This document shows positions 25,412 through 39,049 of a stretch of DNA of 64,000 nt, in pieces; within the stretch, counting starts at the first letter, position 1, and each line of letters opens with the position of its first letter. Position numbers and translations under genes: made by a program. This DNA comes from Cerrena zonata (taxonomy: Eukaryota; Basidiomycota; Agaricomycetes; Polyporales; Cerrenaceae). The notes under the pieces were generated by a model. The model had not been told where the DNA came from, did not search any database, and saw only the letters and a program-made list of their open reading frames with translations. The stretch covers positions 248,001 through 312,000 of the forward strand of contig JASBNA010000003.1 of assembly GCA_038087015.1 (NCBI GenBank). The letters are read 5' to 3'.

Positions 25412-25852
25412 ATGCCAATGTTCAGTAAATGCGAGGACAGAGAAATCAGCGAGGGACTTCAGAAATTCTGGTCCGCCGTGTTCGCCGCTACGCCATTGGC
25501 AGATGATGTTGAAGAGAAGGATGTATTGCTCGTTTGCACACCCGAATCAAGGTTCTACCTTGGGTGGGAGATGGAGAAATGGGCCTTCTGGGACATCTTA
25601 ACCCAAAATGAATGGCTGGAAATCTTCGAACACCTCGAGAACTACGATGATCCTGTCACGCAGGACAGTTCCACGGGTGTCCATATCTTCGTACTGCAGT
25701 CACGATCCTCTCGCGAGGATCGGGAGATATGGGAGAACATTGCACAACATGTCGTCGACGACTCTTCCTCTGAGAAGTATGGTCGCAAAACCGTTATTAA
25801 GATATTGAAGGAAGCGTCTCGCTATAAACGCCACTGCAATCGTTACGCTTGA
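25412..25852 (+). CDS. Small acidic protein of unknown function
   Basis: An uninterrupted 146-codon frame begins MPMFSKCEDREISEGLQKFW and ends RYKRHCNRYA. The product is acidic in the first 120 residues, with Trp/Glu-rich stretches such as WEMEKWAFWDI, and basic at the C-terminus. No signal peptide, membrane segment or known domain was recognised. It sits alone between the Old Yellow Enzyme relic and a long empty stretch. A possible further exon at about 25976-26058, flanked by AG and GTACGT, encodes FEGPLEMILKESLMPFGGWG, but an in-frame stop at 25852 separates them unless an unrecognised intron is used. The length and amino-acid composition favour a real gene, but this could be a lone remnant. 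Confidence 0.4.
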   Translation: MPMFSKCEDREISEGLQKFWSAVFAATPLADDVEEKDVLLVCTPESRFYLGWEMEKWAFWDILTQNEWLEIFEHLENYDDPVTQDSSTGVHIFVLQSRSSREDREIWENIAQHVVDDSSSEKYGRKTVIKILKEASRYKRHCNRYA

Positions 25853-28800
25853 TGTCACGCGAGAGCAACGACTTAACGAACTACTCAATGACTCTAACCA
25901 AGGGCCATCGAGTAGGTTACTTTGTTGCGGGTGTTTGTCTTGTGGGCGCATTACCATTGCTATTCTTTTCTTTAGAGCGTTCGAGGGCCCTTTGGAAATG
26001 ATTCTCAAGGAATCCTTGATGCCGTTTGGGGGATGGGGCCTTCATATCCGTATCCCTAACGTACGTGTTACGACTTGCACTACCGTCGATCTTGATAGTT
26101 CATCTGGTCATGGACCACCGTTCTAGATCCCTCACTATCCCCTTTCCTCCCATCGCGCATCACACACACCACACACTGCACGACAGCTCTCGTCGCGCAA
26201 TGTACACCCCTCGTCGAGCTCGTCCGCTAACGGCCCACACAGCCACCCGGGGTGTTGGTGTGCTTCCCAGCATTGTATCGCTAGCCAATGACCGTGTAGT
26301 GCCTAGAATGTACTCTACTGATTCATTTATGCAATCGTAGATACCACCAAACGCGTCCAAGTCTTGTATCACTACCTTCCAATCCGTGAGCTATGGGCGC
26401 CTGCACGTCGCGCGTATAGGTCACGTGATCTATTCTGAGCTAGAGGGACTTGGGAGGAAAGGAAAAAGTCCTCTTGATGTCTGCGACCTCACCTAGATGG
26501 TAAAGAACTGTTAGTTACAGGCTGAGTGAGGCCACATCAGATAGGATGAGTGCTCCTGTGAGGACTGAACAACATTTGTATCCTAGAGAACTGTCTTTCT
26601 GATTTTGAGCATTCTCGTAAGAATTCTGGTCATTCGACTAGCTAGAACTAGCACAGGTCTACTGAGATTGGCCTGAGATGACTCTAAGCACCCATCAAGT
26701 CCTCCCTTTTGGTTCTGATTGTTGCATACTATATTCCGGGGTTTTGCAGAATGACGATAGTGGCTGCAGTTTGAGGTGTGGCGGCCTCTGGAGCATAATA
26801 ATCCACGCACCCAGACTAATCCACACACCCAAAGTCACTGAGCAGCATTTATGTGCATAAGTGCATTTGTGAAGGAGATAATTGACCCTCTGAGTTAAGG
26901 TAGCGTTATGATTAGAAAATGGACATTGCCAATGATGTCCAGAATTCCTGAGTCAGAGCGAGTTCAATGGTCAGATACTAGTCTGAGCTTTGAGAAAGTC
27001 TCGTCACAGTCGTAATGTTCGAGCTGTGTCCCAGACGTTAGAGGCGTCATGCAGGATACGTTATAACAAGACCGAAGTTCTCTCGCCTAGTCGGAGCACG
27101 TTATCAGTAAAAGTCGAAGAAGTTGAGGTAGGTCGTTCTTCTTCCCGCAAACTATTATGCCTAGACATCAGCAGAAATGTAGAGGGATCCATATGAGACT
27201 GTACCGTCTTTGAGTCCAATGGCAAAGATATTTATTATTGATATCGAAGATGCTGGTCAGCCGCAAAGAATGCTCACTCAGTCACCACTAGTAGCTCGTG
27301 CTGAGCTCTTTCACATTTTGACGGTGGCCAGAACAGAAGGTGGCACATAGTGGAAGATGCATGTTTACGAGACCTGGGAATTGTAAACGTCAGTGTGGAC
27401 ATACCTCCGTAAATAGTATCCTTCGCGAGTTGCAGGTCGAACATGAGATGGTGGAAACCTCAGTATCTGTTTCGAATATGTGTCGCGACTTGGAGTGGCA
27501 GAGGGTAATCACGATATGTGTACGCAGTGGTTAAGTTATGAATGATGACTCGACACCCTTGATGGATGACAGACACCTGGCGAATTCACAACAGGTAAAA
27601 GAAGACATATGAGTTAGAGACATCGAGGAGGGAGAGAACAAGTGGGGAAGAGGCGAGGCGCAAGAACTAGGGGGCAGCAGGGAAAGCGGGGAAAGCTTTT
27701 AAGGTGATGCCTAAAATGGGACCGAACTGGAGACAATAGAAGAGCGGAGCCCAAATCGTCAAAGGGACGAGTCAATTGTCGCGGCATCCATATGTGGCAG
27801 CAGCCCGCTTCCGGAACCGCTCCCATTGTCTCATAAGCGTTTGCCACATGAGGTCAAATGTGGTGTCAACGATTATCCTAAAAGCGTATGGATTAGTGTA
27901 AGGAAAGTACGTACTCAGCGGCTCCGCCAGGGAAAAAACATCAAGTATCTGGTGGGGTCTAATTCGTTAGTGGTGAAGCATACGTGCTCAAGAACGGGAA
28001 AATATCATCACAATGTGAGAGTACAATCTCTCGCTAACGGTGCAGACTCACCTGCGGCCAACTGCCAGATTGCATAGGCCGGCTTGGGACCGCTAGAGAC
28101 CCATGAGCGTCGGGGAGTCATAAGGTCGGGTCGGTACCTACCATGGTTTCTGATATCTTAGGGAGTCAAGTTGGATGATTGAAACAGTGCGGCAATCGAC
28201 TCATCCAGAAACAGTGTTCTATCTCTAGTTCATCGAGCAGGTCCTGTTCATCATCGATCAATCACGAGTGAAAGTGACTGCTAGCCTATATATACATGTC
28301 AAGCCTATTCTACGGACATAGATCAGCGACATGAAGAGCTAACACTTTTCAGGACTTACCTACATGCAGTCCCCTTCTTTGTGGGTCTTGAGGTGAGGGT
28401 GAAAGAGAACGATGCCATGAGGCAAAGGGGCGACTTTCAAGCAACTCGAACATTGTCATAGTGATGTGTCAGACTACGTCTTAGTCATATTTTTTTTGGA
28501 ATATTCCTCTTATCATTGCCCACAGCTGAGCATATATGTAGCATATAACGCTATACACTGATAGCATAGTGACCGTTCACCATCGGACTCGGAGGATTCC
28601 CGCGGGTAGTACCGTTACTACTAGTGACTCAGAGTATTTCGGGCTCGGCCCATATGCATAAAGTCGTGTATCTTTATCGTTCGCTGGTTGATCGGTAAGC
28701 ACCCCTCGAAACTTGTTTGTTGCTAAATTTCCACAGAAAGCTGACCTCCCGTAATCAGGCAGTTCAAATCGCAGAAGTATATTGATTGTCTTTATATCTG

Positions 28801-29040
28801 AAGACTACGATTATACCGTCGGCCAGGCGAACATCGATCGAAGGCTCGGTCTTTCTTCACGCATTTGTCAGTACCCGACTACACAATTTCAAGAATATGA
28901 TATATGTGATGCAATTCACACATCTATCGCTTTACGATACATTTTGTGCGTCTTCTCAGTCAGCATGGTACACACATCATGGTATAACAATGTGACTCTG
29001 AGGCTCAGAAATCCTGTCGGCTTACACATGACAATGATAG
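25853..29040. other. Long region without recognisable genes
   Basis: About 3.2 kb with no coding region, tRNA, long terminal repeat or clear terminal inverted repeat that I can support. Scattered ORFs shorter than about 100 codons on both strands look random. It may be decayed sequence between the two Old Yellow Enzyme loci. The right end (28,650-29,040) should contain the promoter of the intact gene. Confidence 0.45.
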
Positions 29041-29048
29041 TATAAAGG
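29041..29048 (+). promoter_or_regulatory. TATA box of Old Yellow Enzyme gene
   Basis: TATAAAGG lies 62 bases upstream of the ATG at 29103, a normal spacing when the 5' UTR is short. The decayed copy at 23236 has no equivalent because its 5' end is missing. Confidence 0.5.
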
Positions 29049-29102
29049 TTTGCTGTTGTCGAGTAACGCCACACACATCCTCTATCAGCTCTCTAGTCAA
29101 CC

Positions 29103-30479
29103 ATGTCTGCAAACAAGCTTTTCCAGCCCATCAAAGTCGGTGATATCCAGCTCCAACATCGAGTAGTCCTTGCACCCCTTACGCGTCTTCGAGCAAATGC
29201 ACAACATGTCCATGGTGACCTGGCTATAGAATATTATCGTCAACGCGCCAGTGAACCCGGTACGCTGTTGATTTCCGAAGGCACTTTTATTTCGGGCAAA
29301 GCTGGTGGAATGCCTAATGTTCCCGGAATTTGGAGCGATGAGCAGGCTGTTGCTTGGAAAAAGGTTTGTGGTCCATTGTATCTTGCAACGCAGATAAAAA
29401 TGACTAAAACCATCAATGTTTCTACTTCTTCAGGTAACGGACGCCGTGCATGACAAAGGTTCTTTCCTCTACGCTCAGTTGTGGGCACTTGGACGAGCAG
29501 CAGAACCGGCTGTGCTTGCACTGGAGGGACATGAGTTTGTCGGTGCCTCCGATATCCCTATCACTGACAAGTCCAAACCACGACCTTTGACGACCGCTGG
29601 TACGTATAAGAGAAGTTTCGTTCAAAATCCCTAGACTAAAAAAGTCCATCTTCCAGAGGTCAAGGAATATGTACAAATGTATGGTCAGGCGGCGGCGAAT
29701 GCGGTGAAGAACGCTGGGTTCGATGGCGTCGAGATACATGCTGCCAACGGCTACTTCATAACCCAGTTCCTTAACGAGAACATCAACAATCGGTCAGACG
29801 AGTATGGTGGCTCTATCGAGAACAGAGCACGACTTGCTCTGGAAGTTATTGATGCCTGTGTCAAGTCCGTTGGTGCCTCAAAAGTTGGTATCCGTCTCAG
29901 CCCATGGGAACAATTTAATGGTCTGTTTCTTTCACCATTGTATTTATTCGCCTGTTTTTTTACACTTATTCTTGCAGATATGCATCACGAGAACCCGATT
30001 CCTCAATATACATATCTTGTCAACAAGATCAGTGAATCACACCCTGATCTAGCGTATATCCACGTCACCGAACCGCGAATTGTAGGCTATGAGATACGGG
30101 ACCCCAAAGACATGGTCAGTCACTCTATTCATAGTCCTCGGGATAACATCTAAACACCCTTCACACCCCAGTCGAATGACTTCATCCGGAATATTTGGTC
30201 TCCTCGTCCTCTCATCAGCGCGGGAGGATATACTCGTGACCTCGCCATCGAGTGGGCAAATACCAAAGGAGATATAATCGCCTTCGGGCGTACCTTCATC
30301 TCAAACGTAAGTCCTTTGATTTCCTCTGTCACCCATGTTTATTTTATACCCATCACAACTCTTAGCCGGATCTGCCTCGCCGTTTGAGGGAAGATATCGC
30401 TCTGACACCCTATGATCGTAGCACTTTCTACATCCCGGAAACCGCCAAAGGCTACACAGACTATCCCTTCGCCGCATAA
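29103..30479 (+). CDS. Old Yellow Enzyme family NADH:flavin oxidoreductase
   Basis: FMN-dependent ene-reductase that uses NAD(P)H to reduce activated C=C bonds; the natural substrate is unknown. The ATG at 29103 begins [20 protein letters not shown], followed by [12 protein letters not shown] of the FMN site. The substrate-binding His-Asn pair and catalytic Tyr are visible as IHAANGY near 29737-29757, followed by the family signature [11 protein letters not shown] (29800-29830). The FMN phosphate region is [11 protein letters not shown]...[13 protein letters not shown] (near 30217-30370). The end is [10 protein letters not shown], stop 30479. About six exons, total near 365 residues, usual for the family. 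It lies directly upstream of aminopeptidases 2 and 3. A degraded paralogue sits 6 kb to the left. Confidence 0.92.
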
Positions 30480-31012
30480 TATCGCCGCTTTACAGAACGG
30501 TCATTGACCGACTATCGAAAACAGATACAATTCCGGCATAACGTACTTTTCTCATGAAGTTAGCACATTATAACAGTATTATAACAGCCTCTAGTACAAC
30601 AACTACTAGTAGTGGTGCTTCCTTGCACAGCTACGGGCATGAATGAGTAACTTTTTCTCAACGTTGGATCTGAATGACTGTACGCATCGAACAACTGACT
30701 TGGATACAATCTTCACGCCAAATAGTAGTCCATCCCTTCACTAGTAAATCCGGTAAGGGACAGATATGCAAACGCGTTTTGTGAAGATTCGGCCGGTCTG
30801 GAATCAGCAAAGACGCTCATGAACGCCTTCAGGTTGACCACACGAATTGGTTTTCTTCCATGCTGAACCATATCATATTGTACCCCTTGACGCCCCCACT
30901 CTCAGGCTCATGGTTCCGAGTCACGAAAGCTGCGCTAAGCATATCTACGCACCGCTATATTATCACCTTTAATCGTCACGTTGAGATTAGGTTCAATTTG
31001 TCGATCTTCATA
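30480..31012. other. Intergenic region, aminopeptidase 2 promoter side
   Basis: No gene was recognised. The small palindrome-like run ACTACTAGTAGT near 30602 is unremarkable. Confidence 0.4.
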
Positions 31013-31020
31013 TATATAAA
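31013..31020 (+). promoter_or_regulatory. TATA box of aminopeptidase 2
   Basis: TATATAAA lies about 75 bases upstream of the ATG at 31095; the spacing matches the TATAAAAT in front of aminopeptidase 3. Confidence 0.5.
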
Positions 31021-31094
31021 CCTACCATGTTGCGCGGTTGGCCTCTATCCACTCTTTGGAACCCCAGATTTCAGTGGAACTCTGAGTCGTAAAC

Positions 31095-34000
31095 ATGACT
31101 ACGCCACCAGATTTGGAATACCGACTTCCAACAAATCTCAAGCCCAAACATTATGATCTCACCGTTCGTACTGATCTGGAGAAACTCAAATTTGATGGGT
31201 TTGTAGAAGTCACGTATGTATTTACTCAGTATGTTTACCCGTGTAGTTGGTATTGATGCAAAACAGCCTAGAAGTGAATGATGAAACAGACACTATCACG
31301 TTCAATACTGCAGAACTTACCCTCGGCTCCATATCTATTACCTCGCCTGGTAATGAACCCTATATTCAGCCTGCCAGTGCACTGTGCATAGACAAAGTTG
31401 CCGAGCGAGCAACACTTAAGCTCCCTTTTGTTTTCTCTCGAGGATCAACCCTGCACCTTAACATCGCTTTCGAAGGTGACGTCAATGCAACTCGGAAAGG
31501 CTATTTCAGGTCCACCCACAAGCGCGACGGCCAGACATCTTACTACGCCGTGACACAATTTGCAGTATGTATCATCAGATCCTTACTACGAAGTCCAAAA
31601 TATTAAAGAATCTTCTCTAGCCCACTGCAGCTCGTAGTGCTTTCCCCTGTTGGGATGAGCCAGCTCTCAAGGCAACTTTCGCTACCACTCTCATCTCTCG
31701 TCCTGGGACAGTCAATCTCAATAATATGCCTTCAGTCTCAGAGGTCGAATTTGACCCCAGCATCCCAGCATCTTCCAAGACGGACTCTTGGCTAGCCGAT
31801 AAACTGGCTGGTGCGTCGGACAAGTGGAAGATCACCAAGTTCCAGACGACACCTCTGGTTCGTATAACATCCTTCCTATTTTCCCTCGCTAGGTCTAAAG
31901 AAATGCGTGTAGATGTCTACATACATCGTAGCATATGCCAATGGCTACTTCACGTACCTAGAGGGCTCCTACAAGAGTCCTCTCAGTGGCAACGTTCGCC
32001 CACTTCGACTTTATGGTTAGTTCTGTGTTTCTATCTTTGTATTTTATTTAACACGCCGTTTTCTTAGCTACTGAGGACCTGATTGATCAAGCAGAATTCG
32101 TCATGTCTGTGAAAGAAAGGGTGCTTCCTCTATACGAAAAGGTCTTCGATATTGAGTACCCTTTGCCAAAACTCGATACATTAGTAGTAAGCACTACATT
32201 TCATTTTTTATTGAACGAGATACCTACTATTGAACTAGGTATCTGACTTCGAGTCTGGAGCAATGGAGAACTGGGGTCTTATTATGGGATCTCCACGTAC
32301 CCTCCTGGTTGATCCTAAAACAGCCGATGTATCTTCCAAGAAGATGGTCGCTTCTGTTGAGAGCCACGAGATCGCCCATATGTGGTTCGGAAATATCACG
32401 ACCACATTTTGGTGGGATCATTTGTACCTCAACGAAGGGTTTGCCAGTCTGGTAAGTGTGGTTTAGTGGTCTCCAAGGTTCGTATGACACAAGCTGATAT
32501 CTTGATCGAGATGGGAGAAGTTATCATTCTAGACAAAATCTTCCCCGAATTCAAAGTTCATGCGAATTTCATTAGTCGTCATCTCAATAATGCGCTGAAC
32601 TTGGACGCCAAGCTATCTTCCCACCCTATTGAGGTGGAATGCCCTGATGCCAACATGATTAACCAGGTTAGTTCTTTACTCGCATTTCTAACACTCATTA
32701 AATGCGAATGTAATATTTGACAGATTTTCGATGCACTTTCATACTCCAAAGCAGCTTCAGGTATGTTGTCTAAATTCACATTTTGCTTAATGCAACGTAT
32801 TCAATATATCGTGCTTAGTATTACGCATGCTTTCCGACTACGTTGGTGAAGACAAATTCCTCAAGGGGGTCTCGATCTACCTCAAGGACCATCTTTACCA
32901 AAATACCGTAACAGACGATTTATGGAAGGGTATTCAGGCTGCTACCAACCTCGACATCCCCAATCTCATGAATAACTGGGTGCAGAAGATGGGTTTCCCA
33001 GTTGTTACAGTGACTGAGACAAGTGGTGGAATTCATGTGAGGCAGGACAGATTCCTCGAATCTGGTCCTGCTCTGCCAAAAGACAACGAGACGATCTGGT
33101 GAGGTTCAATGGGCCTCGCATAGACTGGAAACTCATTGTGTTTCATGGCCTGGCAGGACAATTCCACTCTGTTTGGTTACGGCTGGTCCTGACGGCAAAC
33201 CCGTTGTCGATCGTTCTGTGGTATTAGATATCCGCGAGAAGACTATTCCTTTCGACACCAGCAAACCTTACAAACTCAACTCAGGAACGGTCGGCGTGTG
33301 TGAGTTCACCCGTTCTAGCATATTACTTTCGACTCACAAAGCTGTTTCTTTTTGATTGGATATAGATCGAGTATTGTATACGCCAGAACGTCTCGCAGTT
33401 ATCGCTAAGGAAGCAGCCAAACCACAGGGCTCCCTTTTCACTTTCGAAGATAGAATTGGCTTGATCAATGACTCCCCAGCTCTCGCGAAAGCTGGTCTCG
33501 TCCAACTTAGTAGCACTCTGACATTGATCGATAATTTCCGTAACGAAACCGAGTGTGAGTTCACGTCTCTTTGGTATACATCTGAATACCCATATTTTGT
33601 GAGTAGTCCTGGTGTGGTCAAGTATCTCTGACTGTCTCGGGATGATTGTCTCGACATGGTGGGAGCACGAGAACATTGTAAATCACCTGAATGCACTGCG
33701 CAAGGTACGCAACTCTATCCTTCTTGCGCTATCATCGTAACTCATTTACTTGTAGGAGTTCTTCGTGCCGATCGTCAAACGTCTCGGCTACGAATACTCC
33801 GAAACCGAGGATGTTTCTGTCAAGGAGTTACGAACCAGAGCAATCATGCAGGCTGCTGAAGCAGGGAACGAAGGGTAGGTCCATTAAACCATTACTCCCT
33901 TGGAGCCGCAGGAACTCAAATGTCGGTCAGCGTTATCGAGGAGCTTCGCGGACGCTTCGACCATTTCTTAAAAACAGGGGATAGTTCTCGCATTCCCGCA

Positions 34001-34784
34001 GACTTACTCAACATCACCTACAAGATTGCCGGAAAGTACGGCGGCCAAGCGGAATGGGATCTCTTCGCCTCGTCTTACACCCAGACAACCACTGCCACAA
34101 TCAAACGTGCTTCTATGGTTGGACTAGGAGCGTTCCAGGAGGACAACTATATCGAGCAGACCTTCGGCTTCATGGAGACGCGGGCCAAGGACCAGGACCT
34201 GGTCTACTTCTTCATGGCGCTGGCTTCAAACCTTAAGTACAGAAGATACTCTACGAGGAAATTCAAAGAATCTTTTGACTCGGTACGCCTCGCTGGTTTA
34301 CTGATATAGATTTGAGGCTGATGCACGACGATGACCAGTACTTCAAGCGTGTTGAGACCCTGTTCACATTGCAATATACCATTCAGGTGATACCGCTTGC
34401 CTTCGCTCAAGAGTATTTGTGTACTGATTACCGGAATGTAGATCCCTCTTGAAGTGTTAACAACTAAACAGGACTTGGAAGAGACTGCCGAGTTTTTCAA
34501 GGTCCGTATATGCCCTAGGTCACATATCCGTATTCTAATGCGTTATTGTAGGGGAAAGACACATCCAAGTACGATATGACACTTCAACAAAGTAAGTTCT
34601 CAGCTCTTCCATAAATTTATTTCGCATTGATGTACCCTTACCCTTAGCCCTGGACACCATCAGCTCGAAAGCCCTCTGGATTAAGGTGAGACCCATTTCG
34701 TGATCTCAATTTCTATACTAACAAGAAATACAGCGCTCTACAGACGATTTATTGGGGTGGTTCGAGAACAGACAGAGTGCATGA
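31095..34784 (+). CDS. M1 family aminopeptidase (Ape2/Aap1/PSA-like), copy 2
   Basis: Paralogue of the gene at 15503. The ATG at 31095 begins MTTPPDLEYRLPTNLKPKHY, so the leader is about 9 residues shorter than in copy 1 and no presequence-like extension is present. GAMENWGL lies at 32257-32280 and the zinc motif HEIAH at 32368-32382, with the third-ligand Glu in LYLNEGF. The local sequence TTTFWWDH replaces TTMAWWDY of the other copies, next to the active site, so specificity may differ. The gene keeps nearly all copy 1 introns plus extra ones near the 3' end (for example inside the FFKGKDTSKYDMT exon). It ends GWFENRQSA at 34784. No frameshift was found. The closest similarity is to copy 1 (matching exons EDKFLKGVSIYLK and RQDRFLESGPALPKDNETIW), suggesting that these two split more recently than copy 3. 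Confidence 0.9.
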
Positions 34785-35090
34785 ACGTAACCTAATACAA
34801 ATGATATACTCGGAGCCTATTTTTAAATGTAACAACAATGTGATCAAACTTATGTGCTGACTCAGTGAACGGCTCCCAGCGACTTGCGCCTCCGAGGTCG
34901 GACTGACTAGTTACAAGATTGACTTCGACTGACTCGTGTAGATATCGAATTGCGACTATGGACATGGGGCCCGCTGAATGTCCCTTTAGCGTCTTGATGC
35001 AGGCACAACAGGACCTCCCGAAATGCATATGGATTGTGTACACCACGCAGCAGTGTGTGTAGCATTACGCGTACTCCGATAACAAAACGG

Positions 35091-35098
35091 TATAAAAT
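35091..35098 (+). promoter_or_regulatory. TATA box of aminopeptidase 3
   Basis: TATAAAAT lies about 75 bases upstream of the ATG at 35169, in a 384-base spacer after aminopeptidase 2. Confidence 0.55.
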
Positions 35099-35168
35099 CG
35101 AACGTAGTTTAAGTGTCCAGTCAACATCTTCCCCCATCTTCTAACTATCTCGGACACAGAAGTGGAAC

Positions 35169-38100
35169 ATGACAACCTCAGGAAATCTTTGTCTCCCCGC
35201 TGATCTTTGGCCAAAACATTATGATTTGACCATTCGCACTGATTTGGATAAATTGGAATTTGCCGGCTTTGTTAATATTCAGTATGTGTTTCATTTGCAT
35301 TAATGCTGTATCTTTTTCAACATTCACAATAGATTGGACGTCAAGAAGGCTACGAACAGTATCACATTCAATACAGCTGGTCTGACCCTCGCGGATTTGA
35401 CACTTGCAACCTCGGCTTTCAGCCAACCACAAGTAATATCGGCGGATTCTCTCCACCTGGATGTAGTCAATGGACGTGCCACGATTCCATTGCCGTTTAC
35501 CTTGGAGACAGGGTCTATTGCCCAACTGAAGATTGGCTTCAAAGCACCACTCACTGACGTACTTAAAGGATATTATAGGTCCGCTTGGGAGAATAACGGT
35601 AGAACTGAGTATTATGCCCTTACGCAGTTTGAGGTTAGCATCTTGCTATGATATTGATCGGATCTGCTTCAAGTTGCTGACTCTTGAATGTAGCCTACAG
35701 ATGCTCGATACGCCTTTCCGTGTTGGGATGAACCAATTTATAAAGCGACCTTCTCTATTACACTTGTTTCTCGTGGTGACACTGTCAACTTGTCCAATAT
35801 GCCCACTCTCTCCGAGAATATCTACAGCGATTCAACTTCATCGGAGACCGCCCTTTGGCTAGCGAAGCATTTTACCGACGTCACGTCACCAGAGGATAAA
35901 TGGAAAATCACCGTATTTGAGACTACACCCCCAGTAAGGTTTTCCTGTCAATAATACACGTTATCAACTAAATCATGTCGCAGATGTCAACATACATTGT
36001 AGCATTTGCGAATGGATCATTTGCTTATATCGAGGACTCGTACACGAGTCCTCTTAGTCAGACGATCCGTCCATTGCGGATCTATGGTACATCTTCCTTC
36101 CATCGTAATATAATTCAAGTCGCTGACTTACTTGGTTATCTCAAAGGGACACCAGATCTGATAGGTCAAGCACGGTTCTCCTTGGATGTTACGAAAAAGG
36201 TTCTTCCACTGTACGAACAACTCTTTGGGATTGAGTATCCTCTTCCTAAGCTGGACACCTTGATTGTGAGTGCGGTCCACTTCACAAGACTATGGCTGAT
36301 AGTCCATAGGCCTCTGACTTCGCTGCCGGAGCAATGGAGAATTGGGGCCTCATTACAGGCCGTGCGGTGTTCTATCTGCTCAATCCCAACAGCAACGATG
36401 TAGGAGTGAAGAGACGTATTGCTAGAGGGCAAAGTCACGAGATAGCGCATATGTGGTTTGGAAATATTACCACCATGGCTTGGTGGGATTATCTCTATCT
36501 GAACGAAGGGTTTGCCAGCCTAGTCGGTACCACTGATATTTATATATGCATTATCTTACTAATATACTGCGTCAGGTTGGCGAAGTATTCATGATGGAAA
36601 GGTGTGTCTTGTCTTGACGGAGTAAATTCTTTCACTCACCAGAGCATATAGGGCCTTCCCCGAATTCCAAGCTGATGCAGGGTTTATAACTCGGGAACTC
36701 AGCGGAGCTCTAAACTTGGACGCGAAATTGTCCTCACATCCCGTCGAAGTCAACATACCAAGCGCCAACATGATCGGTCAAGTGAGTACCTACATGTATA
36801 TTAGTAAACTTCTTATCTCATGGTTGCCAATAGCTTTTTGATCAGTTGTCTTACTATAAAGCGGCCTCAGGTACTAATCCGCCTAGTCTCATTTTTTATC
36901 ATGAAATGTCTGATTTTTCGTCGTTTAATAAGTCTTACGGATGTTGTCACACTTTATCGGAGAAGATAAGTTTCTAAAGGGCGTATCCGAATACCTGAAG
37001 AAGCACCTTTATGGGAGCACTACCACTGAAGATCTCTGGAACGGAATAGGATCCGTTACAGGCATGGATATTACAAGCATGATGGATGCCTGGGTGAAAA
37101 AGGTATGATGTTTTGGTCATCGAATACAAGCAAATGACTGACGTCGAGTTTAGAAAGGATTCCCAGTTGTCACAGTCACTGAAGATGCCGACGGAATTCA
37201 AGTTAGACAAGATAGATTTCTCGCATCCGGCCTAGGAGTTGGCGAAGACAATAAGACTATCTGGTAAGTTGACGCGGTAAATCTCCTGTTTTATTCAGTC
37301 ATGGAAAGGTTTTCAGGACGATACCGCTGAATGTCGTCACAACCACTCCAAACGGGGATAAAGTAGTCGATAGTACAGCGTTGCTTAACACTAGGGACAC
37401 GTTCATCCCGCTAGACACAAGCAAGCCCTTCAAACTGAATGCTGGGACGATCGGATTTTGTAAATTCCTCTCATCTGTAACACGAATTGTTAACTTACCA
37501 TTCTCTCTATAGTCCGAGTTCTGTACACTCCCGAGCGACTATTGACGATAACAAGGGAGGTTGCCAAAGGAAAAGCCTCAATATTCTCGTTGGAAGATCG
37601 GATGGGACTGATTAACGACTCCTTGGCTTTTGCAAAGGCCGGTTTGGCCCCGATAAGTGGCCTATTGGATTTGATCCACGCATGTCGCAACGAAACAGAG
37701 TGTGAGTTGCAGCCTAAATCTCAGACAAAAACTCGAGTAACTGACTTTCGAGAAGATCTCGTATGGTTGAGCATCTCACAGGTATTCTCAGACATTGTAT
37801 CCGCCTGGTGGGAGAATCCAAATGCTGTTGCTCTTCTTAATAATTTCCGGAGGGTACGTCCTGAGCCCGATATATTCACATAAAGTTAAAGAATTTTTTT
37901 GTGCTAGGATTTATTCATGCCCCTCGTTAAGAAACTCGGGTATAATTATGAAGATAACGAAGACCTGCAAACCAGAGAGCTTCGAACACTGGCTATCACG
38001 CAGGCCGCTGAGGCTGGACAACCAGAGTTAGTTCGGTTATCATACGGTATTCGACACTCACTAATCCATAACTTGACATCAGGGTTGTCAACGAGCTTCG

Positions 38101-38997
38101 TCAATATTTCAGAGCGTCTCTTTCGACGGGCGATATTTCGACAATTACAGATGAACTTCGGCCCATAACATTTCGAATCGTGAGCAAAACCATCTGATCG
38201 CTTTCTCATTTATGCTTGACAGTGTATACAGGCAGCGAAGTTCGGTGGCCAGGCAGAGTGGGACAAGATGGCTGACATTGCCCTAAAATCGACATCACCT
38301 AGCGATGCAGGCGCAGCCATAATTGGAGTTACCTCTTTTGCAGACGATTTGATGATTGAAAAGACATTCTCACTCATTGAAGAAGACTGTCGAGACCAAG
38401 ACATCTTACGTTTCTTTCAGGGGATGGGAGATAATCTGAAGCATCGAAGGTTACTATCAGTCAGATTTAGGGAGCATTATGATATGGTGAGCTTCTTCAG
38501 TTAACACTTTTTCGCAGTATGCGTGATGTCCTATAATTTTACAGTTCATGAAGCGCGTCGAGGGTACCTTCTCTCTGCAGTATACCGTTGTTGTGAGTTC
38601 GTTGATGAAATATCGTATATTTAGTCATCTTATGCTCTCTTTAGATGTCACACGAGTCTCTCACGACGTTCCAAGATGTCAGAGAGACTGAAGAGTTTTT
38701 CAAGGCAAGTGATACAAGTGCATTCGAGTATCGATAATACTAACTGAGTTCACAGGACAAAGATACTTCTTCATACAAGATGACTCTTGACCAAGGTAGG
38801 TTTTCATTCCGTATCGAGTTTAGAATGTCGCACTAATTCATATTAAAGTGTTAGAGACTATTCGTAACAAGGCTACGTGGATACAGGTACGTTCTAATAT
38901 ATTCATGCTTGTTTCTTACCTCTCATTGCGGTAATAACTTTAGCGATCCACTGAAGGCCTTCTGGCATGGTTCGAAACTAGGCAATCCATCTTATAA
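35169..38997 (+). CDS. M1 family aminopeptidase (Ape2/Aap1/PSA-like), copy 3
   Basis: Third and most diverged paralogue. The ATG at 35169 begins MTTSGNLCLPADLWPKHYDL. GAMENWGLITG is encoded at 36331-36361. The zinc motif HEIAH is near 36439, with Glu in LYLNEGF near 36507. The block after NEGFASL reads VGEVFMMERAFPEF instead of MGEVIILDKVFPEF and is split by an extra intron. The acceptor before YLVWLSIS near 37750 must be the second AG (GAGAAG), because the first would create a stop. It ends GLLAWFETRQSIL at 38997. All catalytic residues are present and every exon joins in frame, so it appears functional. Its stop lies only about 50 bases from the stop of the convergent Red1-like gene. Confidence 0.9.
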
Positions 38998-39049
38998 TCC
39001 CACTACATTCGGGAGTACTGGTACACAACTAACACTGCAATACATGTAA

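Noticed and set aside
28740..28790. tRNA-like T-arm (GTTCAAATC)
   Set aside because: No matching acceptor stem, D arm or anticodon loop in the flanks.
25853..29040. Possible transposon or retroelement
   Set aside because: No terminal repeats, transposase, integrase or reverse-transcriptase motifs could be found by reading; a repeat-library search would be needed.
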